From the IMG/VR virus record IMGVR_UViG_3300027749_000069, positions 30,383 through 94,382 of that record: a stretch of 64,000 nucleotides of DNA. The stretch is one strand, 5' to 3'. Numbering within the stretch: the stretch's first letter is position 1; every line of letters begins with the position of its first letter. A program made the translations under genes and the position numbers. This DNA is from a virus. Positions 1-7,837 of this stretch are shown piece after piece. A model generated the notes under the pieces. It had not been told where the DNA came from. It saw nothing but the letters and a program-made list of their open reading frames with translations, and made no database searches.

Positions 1-26
1 ACTTCTATAATTTTTTCTTTTTCCAT
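1..26 (-). CDS. Start of an unidentified gene, cut by the window edge
   Basis: A start codon (cat at 24-26 on the plus strand) opens a minus-strand frame whose first residues are MEKEKIIE before the window ends. It is preceded 4 nt away by the stop codon of the next minus-strand gene, the same tight spacing as the rest of this block, so it is probably the next gene of the transcript. Only eight codons are visible and no function can be given. Confidence 0.4.
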
Positions 27-29
27 ATA

Positions 30-2060
30 TTATGCTTGTCCTCCATATGACACGATTGCACCAGGTGGTATTGTTAACACATTACCAACAACAGGTAGAA
101 CGACTAATTTATTTGCTACGTGTGTATATGAATTATTATTTACTTCTTTAGTGTACCCATTAACCGTTGATTTTAAAAACGTTAATAAGTTATTATCTTG
201 ACCAAATATTGGTTGGGATGCGTTTACACCTCTTTTATCTAATTCTTCTACAATACCGACAATAGTTCTAGTATTACTAAATCCTGGTTTTTTATATGAA
301 AATGCATCAATAACACCAGGTACTTGGAAATTAGGTCCACCAAATAATGCAGCATCTATTGTTTTGTCAATCACAGTAAATAATGCGTTACAGTTATTAA
401 GCTTTGTGTCCAACAGTCCACGTAATAAATTTATAATAGAAAGAATATAATCTCTATATTTTTTAATTTTTTCTTTTAATATATTATATGCTGTAATTTT
501 TAAAAATTCAAGTAAATCTTTTTTAACCAATTTCCAAAACTCACTTATAAATTTCCATAAAATATCCTTAATTATTTTAAAAAATAATTTATGTAATTTT
601 TTCATTATTTCTTTCGCCAATAAAACAACATTACCACCTGCTGAATTTACATATTTATAAATTATTACAATTGGTAATATATACTTTGGTGATAAAATAG
701 AACCAATTAATGCTTTAGGTAAGTTTAAAATATAATTGTTTAATAACGATATTTGAAAATTAACTAATGGTATTGTTCCACCGGCTTCTTGATATGATGT
801 TGTTGCGACATTTAAAAAGACGTCATTTACGGCATCATTTAAATTGTTTTTTGAAAGATACACAAAATCTTCATAGTGTGATGGATTTGATGGTATTGTA
901 AAATTATTACAATCTGTAAATTTTAAAACTTTATTAAATCTATTTGCTTCATCATCTAAATCAATACCTTCCATATCATCAAAATCAAAGAAAGATTCTA
1001 TATCATCATCATCTTCATTAAATTGATTTTCCACACTTTGGTTTAATCCTTGACTTGGGTTATTACAAACTTTCATCAATTTATTTAGTAATCTATTTAA
1101 ATCATTCATACCGATATCAAATAACGGGGGTTCAGATTTATCACCTTTCAAAACCATCATCGTTGCGGTTTTAACCACCGCTGATAAATCTAACTGTTCA
1201 ATATTACTATAATAATCATTAAAAAAACCACCAACAGTAGTACCTGTTTGAGTTGTGGTTGTCATTCCTGTTAATCCAGATAAAGTAAATTCTTGATTTG
1301 CTTCACCCCAATTTAAGTCAAATAGTTTTTTTCCGTCAGATGTTTCAACCGATTGAGGTGTTGTGAAACTACTGTACAATATACGATTCATTTTAATTAA
1401 ATTCCTTGATGGGTTTTGTGGTTCATAGACAATTTGACCACTATTACTAGTTGGGTTTACAGTCAAAACATTCATAAAATCAAATTCACCAGGACGTATG
1501 AGTAATGTGTCATTCAAGATTGGAGTTGATGAACCACAAATACCATCTCCAGCAAAAAGGATATTTTTAACATTATCCATCACAATGTTTTTAGAAGACG
1601 TTATTGTTGTATTAATGGCTTCATGAGCTAAAAAATGTAATCTGTCTTTAGACACAAAGTTTTGTGTCGTAAATTTAGACCCATAAGTTTTTCTAACAGT
1701 AAAAGTTGTAGATTTTTTTTTATTTAAAAAAGTATCAACTAAATCAAGCATTTGACTAAAAATATCAGTTTTTAATTTTCCTTCTATTTTTTTCTTATGT
1801 TTAGCTTTTAAATCTGTAATTTTTTTCTTTAATTTTCTTTTTGCATCCGCAAGTAATGGACCATCTCCATTAAAATCAATAAAAGAATCTGGAGCATCAT
1901 TAATTTTTTCGGTAAATTCCTTAATTGCTTGAATTTTTCCTTTAATTTTATTGATTAATACCTTTATTTTACCTGGACCAGCAGGTTTTAAATTTTCTGC
2001 TCTTTCTATTGATTTCTGTTGAAAAGCTGGGTCCGATAATTTATCGTTTATTGATGACAT
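30..2060 (-). CDS. Unknown 676-aa protein, possibly virion-associated
   Basis: I do not recognise a family. The first ~100 residues are Lys-rich and probably helical or coiled coil. A strongly acidic stretch (EDDDDIESFFDFDDMEG) lies near residue 350. The C-terminal third has amphipathic and hydrophobic helices, including PKYILPIVIIYKYV followed by a Lys/Phe/Leu-rich helix. The asparagine- and threonine-rich middle part resembles phage structural proteins in composition. It overlaps the stop of its upstream neighbour by one base, so the two are co-transcribed and perhaps translationally coupled. A virion or baseplate role is an inference from size and company only. Confidence 0.75.
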   Translation of the reverse strand: MSSINDKLSDPAFQQKSIERAENLKPAGPGKIKVLINKIKGKIQAIKEFTEKINDAPDSFIDFNGDGPLLADAKRKLKKKITDLKAKHKKKIEGKLKTDIFSQMLDLVDTFLNKKKSTTFTVRKTYGSKFTTQNFVSKDRLHFLAHEAINTTITSSKNIVMDNVKNILFAGDGICGSSTPILNDTLLIRPGEFDFMNVLTVNPTSNSGQIVYEPQNPSRNLIKMNRILYSSFTTPQSVETSDGKKLFDLNWGEANQEFTLSGLTGMTTTTQTGTTVGGFFNDYYSNIEQLDLSAVVKTATMMVLKGDKSEPPLFDIGMNDLNRLLNKLMKVCNNPSQGLNQSVENQFNEDDDDIESFFDFDDMEGIDLDDEANRFNKVLKFTDCNNFTIPSNPSHYEDFVYLSKNNLNDAVNDVFLNVATTSYQEAGGTIPLVNFQISLLNNYILNLPKALIGSILSPKYILPIVIIYKYVNSAGGNVVLLAKEIMKKLHKLFFKIIKDILWKFISEFWKLVKKDLLEFLKITAYNILKEKIKKYRDYILSIINLLRGLLDTKLNNCNALFTVIDKTIDAALFGGPNFQVPGVIDAFSYKKPGFSNTRTIVGIVEELDKRGVNASQPIFGQDNNLLTFLKSTVNGYTKEVNNNSYTHVANKLVVLPVVGNVLTIPPGAIVSYGGQA

Positions 2061-2437
2061 TATAATGAATAATTACTTGGTTTATTATCTGAACCATCAT
2101 TTACCAGTTTATCTAATAACTCCCTATCTTCATCTGATAATGTAAGTTTACCCATTGGACCACCTCCATTACCACCACCTGTAGTTTGTTTTAATAATAA
2201 GCTTTGTAATTTAACTAATGAAATTTTCTTTTCAGTACAATCGTTTAATATCTTCTGTTGTTCTTTAATAACAGGACCAATTGTACTCATGTCTTCGGCG
2301 TCCTTCATAAATCCCATCATTTTTCTCAAAATTTGGGACGCAGTGTTTCTATTCTCAACAACGTCGTTGTAGATTTCCTGCATTAAGGCTAACGCCGAAT
2401 CAACATCTAAAGTAATATTGTTTCTTTGTGTTCTCAT
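2060..2437 (-). CDS. Unknown 125-aa protein
   Basis: Small, mainly helical protein with a central Gly-rich loop (TTGGGNGGGPMG) and an acidic C-terminal part. No motif was recognised. It lies 14 nt downstream of the sigma-factor gene and its stop codon overlaps the start of the 676-aa gene, so it belongs to the same minus-strand transcript. Confidence 0.75.
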   Translation of the reverse strand: MRTQRNNITLDVDSALALMQEIYNDVVENRNTASQILRKMMGFMKDAEDMSTIGPVIKEQQKILNDCTEKKISLVKLQSLLLKQTTGGGNGGGPMGKLTLSDEDRELLDKLVNDGSDNKPSNYSL

Positions 2438-2451
2438 ATCAATAAATAGAT

Positions 2452-3150
2452 TTATTCTAAAAATCCAACCAGAATACCATCATACATCTTTTTAAAACGT
2501 TTTAGGGATACTCTAATCTCTTTTGTGGATAATGAGGTCATTTCTCGTAATGAGAGTAAGATAAGGTTCTTATTGAATTTATTACCGTCACCAACTTGGA
2601 ATATTTTATCAAAATTGCTAAAAATCTCTAACAAGGCATATCCCAATTTTTGTTCGTTTTCCGTTAGGTTTTCCTTCTCAATAAAGTTTTCTAAAGAAAT
2701 GGTTAATTTAATTATAACACTTTGGTAATCAATAATATGTTCGTCAATAACATAAGACAAATCTTTCCTATCTTCAATGTCAGATGATATGTCATCATAA
2801 GATACTTGTCTATTCTGTTCTTTAGTGTCTTTCTGTATCGCCCCCATAAGGTAGTTTTTACAGATAGTACCAAAGTATGAATACGCTTTAGTGTTCTTTG
2901 TGTGGTCGAATTTATTAATTTTGGTAATTAAAAAAGACATAGTATCAGTGTGAATTTCTTCAAATTCCATATCCTTCCTATATAATTTATATCTCCTAAT
3001 AATACTCTCAACCATAATAACTAATGGTTCTCTTAAGAACTCGTTGAATATTTTGTTTCTTTCATCTTCGTCGGTACTCTCTAGATACTTAACGACGGCT
3101 TTTTCTTGATCCTCACCAAAGTATATTTTTTGGGTTCGTGGTCTCGGCAT
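2452..3150 (-). CDS. Late-transcription sigma factor, T4 gp55-like
   Basis: 232 aa, against 185 aa for T4 gp55. The middle part matches the sigma-70 region 2 pattern of gp55: helix DTMSFLITKINKFDHTKN, then AYSYFGTICKNYLMGAIQKD and a basic segment KEQNRQVSYDD. In T4 gp55 the equivalent stretch reads through NFDETK and HAYITQACFNAF. Family knowledge: gp55 replaces the host sigma factor on RNA polymerase, recognises the TATAAATA late promoter and works with the gp33 coactivator and the sliding clamp. Neither partner is visible here. Its likely target in this genome is the TATTTATA motif described in the findings. The C-terminal ~90 residues have no T4 counterpart that I can recognise. The gene abuts the glycosyltransferase gene upstream with no gap. 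Confidence 0.7.
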   Translation of the reverse strand: MPRPRTQKIYFGEDQEKAVVKYLESTDEDERNKIFNEFLREPLVIMVESIIRRYKLYRKDMEFEEIHTDTMSFLITKINKFDHTKNTKAYSYFGTICKNYLMGAIQKDTKEQNRQVSYDDISSDIEDRKDLSYVIDEHIIDYQSVIIKLTISLENFIEKENLTENEQKLGYALLEIFSNFDKIFQVGDGNKFNKNLILLSLREMTSLSTKEIRVSLKRFKKMYDGILVGFLE

Positions 3151-3930
3151 TTAAACTGTTTCATAATTTACATCTCGTTTATTCTTAAAAAAGAATTCCT
3201 TCTTGGCTGTTTCCAACCAAAATTTAACCTCATTTTCTGACAGTTTTTGTTTTTCATTATTCTTGTAACTCCAAAATAATGAATCTTCTCTTAAATTAAC
3301 ATGTTGATAACCGATTTTAGGAACTGTCATGACCCTAATACCATTGTGTGTTAATCTTAAAAAGAATTCGTATGCGAATGTTAATTTAATATTTTCTTTT
3401 AAACTACCATTATCCTTAATAACTTGGGTTCTATATAAACCACCACTTATTTGATAATTTTGAAAATCTAATAATACTTCGTTGTCGATGAACCCTTGCA
3501 TTTCAGTAAACCCATAAGCCCAAGCTGATTCATTTGTAAAACTTACAAATTTACCATCAGTATTAATGTCTCTTACAATAGGTAAAAACACATCAACATC
3601 TTTATATATTTTCATATAGTCGTTGGTTGATTTTAACCAAATAGGTTTAAATTCGTCATCAACTTCTAAAATAGTAAACCATTCAGTATCACATTTATCA
3701 ATACCTAAATTGATTTGTGAACAAAAATCTGTTTCACCTTTATTAACTACAATTTCAATTTCTAATTTTTCAGAAAGATTCTCTAAATCTTTTTTTAATT
3801 TACTTGGACAAACAATTGATACTTTAACATCATTGTGAAAGTCCTCAATAGATGATAGTGCGTTATCTAACATAACTTTATAATCGTCATCTAATTTATG
3901 TAAAGGTAAAATTACTGTTATATTTTTCAT
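3151..3930 (-). CDS. Family 2-type (GT-A) glycosyltransferase
   Basis: 259 aa. The N-terminus ITVILPLHKLDDDYKVMLDNA is the typical GT2 opening strand and helix. A DxD-like nucleotide-sugar/metal motif follows near residue 107 (FTILEVDDEF), after a stretch resembling the family's substrate-binding loop (INLGIDKCDTEW). Later positions include GGLYRTQVI and the acidic helix around EFFLRLTHNGIRV. It is the first of three glycosyltransferases in this block, sits back to back with the sigma factor, and is followed upstream by a GT4 gene only one base away. The substrate is unknown. Modification of virion proteins, of phage DNA, or of the host surface are all possible. Confidence 0.75.
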   Translation of the reverse strand: MKNITVILPLHKLDDDYKVMLDNALSSIEDFHNDVKVSIVCPSKLKKDLENLSEKLEIEIVVNKGETDFCSQINLGIDKCDTEWFTILEVDDEFKPIWLKSTNDYMKIYKDVDVFLPIVRDINTDGKFVSFTNESAWAYGFTEMQGFIDNEVLLDFQNYQISGGLYRTQVIKDNGSLKENIKLTFAYEFFLRLTHNGIRVMTVPKIGYQHVNLREDSLFWSYKNNEKQKLSENEVKFWLETAKKEFFFKNKRDVNYETV

Positions 3931-3931
3931 A

Positions 3932-4996
3932 TTATACTGTTTCTTCTTGTTTTAATTTGTCTATTGCTGATTGAATGGATTCATTTCTTTTATTTATTAA
4001 TGAACCAAATATTGATAGGATATTATTTTTAGTTATTTCAGTTTCATAAGGTAGTAATGTTTCTTTCATTTTGTCCTTAACTTCATCAGTTAATTCAATA
4101 CCTTCAATCCAAGCTAATATATATGTACCTAATAATTCAACTAATTTATTACCATCATATGTCCACATACCATTTTCACTTAACCAATCTGGTTCGGTGT
4201 CAGGGATTTTACCAACTACAGGTACACCACATTTCATAGATTCTAATGGAAATGTACCAAAAGTACTTTCATCGTCAACCCATAATGATACCATACATTC
4301 TTTTAGATTTGTTGAAAACTCATCATAAGACATTTGAACCATATCTCTAAATGTAATCCAACGCAATTGTGGAAACTTTAAATAAAATTCAGAAATTAAT
4401 TTTCTATGTACGGCTCTATCTCTACAACTAATTGCCACATATGGTTTTAATGGCAATTCAATTGGTTTAAAGTTATCTCCAATAATTGGTGGAATAATAT
4501 AAACTAAACTTTCAGGAAAATAATCTAAAATATATCTCTTCGCACTTTCAGTTGTTGTAATAACTTTATCAAATCCATATTCACTATACCTACTTCCAAT
4601 TGGTAATGTTTCGAACATATACTCTTTTTGTTGTACCAATAAAACTTTAACACATCTAATGTTTGATAATTGTTGTAATGTGTTTCCATAATACTCGGGA
4701 ACAACTAAAACATCTTCAATTTTAATTTCTACTTTATCTTCTTTGATTGATACAACTTCTAATTCACTATATTCTTCACTTAACCAAGAACTAACCCCAA
4801 CATAGTTTTTATCCTCAACTAAAATTTTGGATTTTCTACCGTTTTTATTAAGTGTTAATGCTAAATCGTAAATGTATTTTACCGATGCTCTGGCATTTGT
4901 TTTAGTATCATATGTTAAAAAATATATAACACTTTCATTGTTATTTAATCTACCTAAGGCAGATTCTAATTTTTCTATGTTTTCGTTATTACTCAT
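3932..4996 (-). CDS. Family 4-type (GT-B) glycosyltransferase
   Basis: 354 aa. The C-terminal half shows the GT4 donor-binding signature: TFGTFPLESMKCGVPVVG, with the E-x7-E-like arrangement before the Gly-Val-Pro-Val-Val loop, then IPDTEPDWL. The N-terminal half has Rossmann-like strands (KVLLVQQKEYMF, KVITTTESAK). It overlaps the following 93-aa gene by 8 nt and lies one base from the GT2 gene, so the glycosyltransferases are co-expressed. Acceptor unknown. Confidence 0.8.
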   Translation of the reverse strand: MSNNENIEKLESALGRLNNNESVIYFLTYDTKTNARASVKYIYDLALTLNKNGRKSKILVEDKNYVGVSSWLSEEYSELEVVSIKEDKVEIKIEDVLVVPEYYGNTLQQLSNIRCVKVLLVQQKEYMFETLPIGSRYSEYGFDKVITTTESAKRYILDYFPESLVYIIPPIIGDNFKPIELPLKPYVAISCRDRAVHRKLISEFYLKFPQLRWITFRDMVQMSYDEFSTNLKECMVSLWVDDESTFGTFPLESMKCGVPVVGKIPDTEPDWLSENGMWTYDGNKLVELLGTYILAWIEGIELTDEVKDKMKETLLPYETEITKNNILSIFGSLINKRNESIQSAIDKLKQEETV

Positions 4997-5270
4997 CGTC
5001 TTCTATTAATATTTGGTTTTTTATTAGTGTATTAAATGCTATTTTAAATGATGTGGTTGTGTTGTTTTGTGCAAATTCACCAAGTTCTTCATCTACTTGT
5101 TCAAACTCAGCCAAAACTCTATCTAAACACATTTTTATAATTTCATACTTGAAAATGTTTACCTCGGTAACATCTTCTCCATCCTCGTCTTTTATATTTT
5201 TTCCTGTTCTACATTTGTCTGTGACTCCGTCAAGGTCAATGTAGTAGGTTTTTCCAAAGATTTCAACCAT
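4989..5270 (-). CDS. Unknown 93-aa acidic protein
   Basis: Begins MVEIFGKTYYIDLDGVTDKC, then an acidic loop and a helical C-terminus. No family is named with confidence. Its first 79 nt overlap the end of the 214-aa gene in another frame, an unusually long overlap for this genome. A later start is not obvious because the N-terminal strand looks structured. It overlaps the GT4 gene by 8 nt. Confidence 0.6.
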   Translation of the reverse strand: MVEIFGKTYYIDLDGVTDKCRTGKNIKDEDGEDVTEVNIFKYEIIKMCLDRVLAEFEQVDEELGEFAQNNTTTSFKIAFNTLIKNQILIEDDE

Positions 5271-5836
5271 GGTTCTTGTATTTCTGTTAATTTAGTTATT
5301 TCTTTTTTATTTGTAAAGTATTGATTATAAGTCGTGTTGAATTTAATTACAACTTTATCATTTGGACACGAATCAACTATTTTTTTACAATCAGTAATCC
5401 AAACATCACACTTGTTCCAATTTTCATCTAAATTTTCTGTTTTGATAGATTTAATATTATTACCCATAAATCCATTTTTTGACAAGAAGAAAAGAGTTGC
5501 AGGTTTTGCTTTACCTAATTCATCTAAACCGACTAACGTAAAATTATGTTCTGGATTGTCAAAAATCATTTTATGTAAATCCGTAAATGTGGTAGAATAA
5601 CTCAATCCAGCATGACCAAATATTTCAATTGGATATTCAACAAATAAAAAATATTCAAATTCTTCTTGTGATTGAAATTTATAAGAATTTAATAAATTGT
5701 CGTTTTGAATTGGTTCCGTTATGTCGTATTCAAAGACATCTTCACTTTCACTATCTAAATAAGAATCCTTATAATGAAAGTCAAATTTTTGTATTGTGTT
5801 TCTTATGACACCGTCTATACTAATAAAAATTTCCAT
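5192..5836 (-). CDS. HAD-like protein, probably lacking the catalytic Asp
   Basis: 214 aa. The N-terminus EIFISIDGVIRNT resembles motif I of the HAD phosphatase superfamily (hhhDxDGxh), but the first Asp, the nucleophile, is replaced by Ser (S-I-D-G-V). Later segments fit a Rossmannoid fold: a strand with a Lys-containing loop (GLDELGKAKPATLFFLSKNG) and an acidic strand and loop (CDVWITDCKKIVDSC). If the assignment is right it may be catalytically dead or may bind rather than hydrolyse phosphate. The last 26 codons overlap the next gene. The assignment rests on eye-matched motifs only. Confidence 0.5.
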   Translation of the reverse strand: MEIFISIDGVIRNTIQKFDFHYKDSYLDSESEDVFEYDITEPIQNDNLLNSYKFQSQEEFEYFLFVEYPIEIFGHAGLSYSTTFTDLHKMIFDNPEHNFTLVGLDELGKAKPATLFFLSKNGFMGNNIKSIKTENLDENWNKCDVWITDCKKIVDSCPNDKVVIKFNTTYNQYFTNKKEITKLTEIQEPWLKSLEKPTTLTLTESQTNVEQEKI

Positions 5837-5876
5837 AATAAAAATATAACATATCCATAATCATAAGTAAATAATA

Positions 5877-5908
5877 AACCCACACCATTATAGTAAAGGA
5901 TGTGGGTT
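5877..5908 (-). terminator. Possible terminator or processing hairpin after phoH
   Basis: AACCCACA (5877-5884) pairs perfectly with TGTGGGTT (5901-5908) around a 16-nt loop, 25 nt beyond the stop of phoH in minus-strand sense. In that direction it is followed by an A/T-rich stretch without a long U run, so termination may be weak. Confidence 0.5.
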
Positions 5909-5932
5909 CAATTATATAATCTAATAATTATT

Positions 5933-6664
5933 TTAATCGTATCTATTCAATATTTCACCAATGATTGGATTTCGTACAATGTCTTGCATTCCAAATTCAA
6001 AAATCCCAATTCCCTTAACATCTTGTAATCTCATTTTAGCGTCAAATAAACCAGATTTAGTTTTATCTCTAAATTTATCTGATTGCTCCAAATCACCTGA
6101 TAAAAAGAATTTGGAGTTGAATCCAATACGAGTTAATAATAACTTAATCTGTGATGGGGTAGCATTTTGAGCTTCTTCAAATACTAAGATGGTATTATCT
6201 ACGTTCCAACCTCTCATATAAGCGAGTGCTGCAACTTCAATGTAACCTTGGTCTTTTAGTTCTTCACGAGCCTCTTTACCTATAATCTTATTTAATAGGT
6301 AATATGACGGATAAATGTATGGGTCTAATTTCTCCTCTAAACCCCCTGGAAGTGACCCTAATTTCTCTTCAGCCTCAACTGCGGGTCTAACTATGATAAT
6401 CTTCTCGTACTTGTTAGAATCGTCATATAATAGGTCCACAGCACGTTTCATGGCTATGTAGGACTTACCTACACCTGCTGGACCGAAACATAATGTAATT
6501 TGATTTTCTCCAAGAATATTCCAATAGATTTCTTGGTTTTTTGTTAAGAACTTTTCTTTAGGACGTTTGATAATTTGTCTAATCCTATCTTTATGTGATA
6601 TCTTCTTTTCTTCTACTAATACGGGTGGGTGGTTGGTTGTTTTGGTTCTTGTTTTATATGCCAA
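5933..6664 (-). CDS. phoH: PhoH-like P-loop ATPase
   Basis: 243 aa. Walker A GPAGVGKSYIA lies near residue 61 and the Walker B-type motif ILVFEEAQNATPSQIK near residue 159. The sensor segment SKFFLSGDLEQSD and the RPAVEAEEKLGSLPG loop are typical of the PhoH family. PhoH proteins are common in marine and large phages and are ATPases related to helicase domain 1, with a suggested role in RNA metabolism or phosphate stress that is not settled. A TATTTATA motif sits 32 nt upstream of the start, suggesting late expression, and a hairpin follows the stop. Confidence 0.85.
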   Translation of the reverse strand: MAYKTRTKTTNHPPVLVEEKKISHKDRIRQIIKRPKEKFLTKNQEIYWNILGENQITLCFGPAGVGKSYIAMKRAVDLLYDDSNKYEKIIIVRPAVEAEEKLGSLPGGLEEKLDPYIYPSYYLLNKIIGKEAREELKDQGYIEVAALAYMRGWNVDNTILVFEEAQNATPSQIKLLLTRIGFNSKFFLSGDLEQSDKFRDKTKSGLFDAKMRLQDVKGIGIFEFGMQDIVRNPIIGEILNRYD

Positions 6665-6696
6665 AATTGATAGTTTTAAAAGTTCTGTTTATTGTT

Positions 6697-6704
6697 TATA
6701 AATA
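6697..6704 (-). promoter_or_regulatory. Putative late promoter box for phoH
   Basis: TATTTATA on the minus strand within gATATTTATAAAC, 32 nt before the phoH start. Same octamer as upstream of many virion genes here. Confidence 0.4.
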
Positions 6705-6707
6705 TCA

Positions 6708-7361
6708 TCAAACACCGGTAGATCCAAATCCTCCCTCACCTCTTTCTGTATTAGATAATTCAGGAACTTCAGTCATATATATGGTAGGATAAGGTAATAT
6801 GATGATTTGAGCTCCTCTATCTCCAACTTTGTATTTAATTGAGTCCAAACCATTTGTTTTCTTAAAGGTGGCTTGTAATTCTCCTCTATATCCACTATCA
6901 ATTACACCAACACAATTTGATAACATTAAATCTTGGTTTCTAACTGAAGAACGAGGGAATACTAATCCAACATAACCTTGTGGGATTTCCATGGCAATAC
7001 CAAATCCATAAGAAACACTAAATGATGTATTTTCTATTTCTCTTGTAATTGTTAAATCCATTCCAGCATCCCCAACTTTTGAATATGATGGAATTACAGC
7101 TTCAGGAACTAATTTTTTAACTTTAACTAAAGTACCTCCACCCGTCATCGTTGGTTGAGTGTTAATTATATTTTGTCCGGCAACAGGGGTATTAATATTT
7201 TTTGAAACTTCGTCATTAGTAATTTCGCCAGATAATTTATTTAGAACTTCTTCTAACTCACTTAAATAACTCATATCCTGACTTTCATCGGTATCATCAT
7301 TTAGTGTTTTTTCAATCTCTTCTAATTTTTTTAAATACTGTTCTATTTCTTCTTTTTCCAT
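6708..7361 (-). CDS. dut: dUTPase with an N-terminal extension
   Basis: 217 aa, longer than the usual ~150. The C-terminal ~140 residues contain all five trimeric dUTPase motifs in order: GDAGMDL, FPRSSVRN, GVIDSGYRGEL, GDRGAQIIILP and the P-loop-like arm RGEGGFGSTG. It hydrolyses dUTP to dUMP and pyrophosphate, keeping uracil out of phage DNA and feeding dTMP synthesis. The first ~70 residues are charged and probably coiled coil (EEIEQYLKKLEEIEKTL), absent from classical dUTPases; they may mediate a protein contact. Confidence 0.93.
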   Translation of the reverse strand: MEKEEIEQYLKKLEEIEKTLNDDTDESQDMSYLSELEEVLNKLSGEITNDEVSKNINTPVAGQNIINTQPTMTGGGTLVKVKKLVPEAVIPSYSKVGDAGMDLTITREIENTSFSVSYGFGIAMEIPQGYVGLVFPRSSVRNQDLMLSNCVGVIDSGYRGELQATFKKTNGLDSIKYKVGDRGAQIIILPYPTIYMTEVPELSNTERGEGGFGSTGV

Positions 7362-7362
7362 T

Positions 7363-7575
7363 TTATTTTTTCTTTTCTTCCAACCATTTATCTAACGCCT
7401 TTATTCTTCTTTTAAGGTCATCATCTTGGGGTCTTAAACATATTTCTACGAATAAATCTGTTATTCGTATTAACTCTTCTAAAGTAACAGAAACACCAAC
7501 TGTTGTAACATACTCTAAAGCCATTTTACTTTGCGATTGACGCATAATTTGTATTTCACGACTATAGAATTCCAT
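7363..7575 (-). CDS. Unknown 70-aa protein
   Basis: Small helical protein beginning MEFYSREIQIMRQSQSK and ending in the basic helix DKWLEEKKK. The segment TLEELIRITDLFVEIC resembles small conserved phage proteins often found beside nucleotide-metabolism genes, but I cannot name a family. It is one base from the dUTPase start, so it is co-transcribed. Confidence 0.65.
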   Translation of the reverse strand: MEFYSREIQIMRQSQSKMALEYVTTVGVSVTLEELIRITDLFVEICLRPQDDDLKRRIKALDKWLEEKKK

Positions 7576-7594
7576 ATCAGTTGGTGTTTAATTG

Positions 7595-7831
7595 TTATTT
7601 ACTTTTGTAATACTCTGGTGTGTTCTTACTGTCAATGATACACTCAATTGCCATTTTTGCAACTGAAATACTTTCACTTGAACGCGTGTCACCAGCTCTG
7701 TATTTTGATGCAACAATGGTTGCCTCTTCTACTGATTCCGCTTCGATAATGTACTTGTACTTTTTAACACGAGGATTTCCTTCTCTGTCCATTTGTTCGG
7801 TCTCATAACCGATTGTAACTAAATAATGCAT
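7595..7831 (-). CDS. Small conserved protein, possibly DUF4494-like
   Basis: 78 aa. A pattern of beta strand, charged loop (REGNPRVKKYKY) and then EAESVEEATIVASKY followed by a second strand resembles the DUF4494 layout found in Bacteroidota (strand, lysine-rich loop, sensitive A-E-A helix). The match is weak. The function of that family is unknown to me. The gene lies 6 nt downstream of the third glycosyltransferase. Confidence 0.6.
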   Translation of the reverse strand: MHYLVTIGYETEQMDREGNPRVKKYKYIIEAESVEEATIVASKYRAGDTRSSESISVAKMAIECIIDSKNTPEYYKSK

Positions 7832-7837
7832 GTTGTT

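Noticed and set aside
652-659. TATTTATA on the plus strand inside a minus-strand gene
   Set aside because: No rightward gene follows; it is a chance occurrence and shows the background level of the motif.
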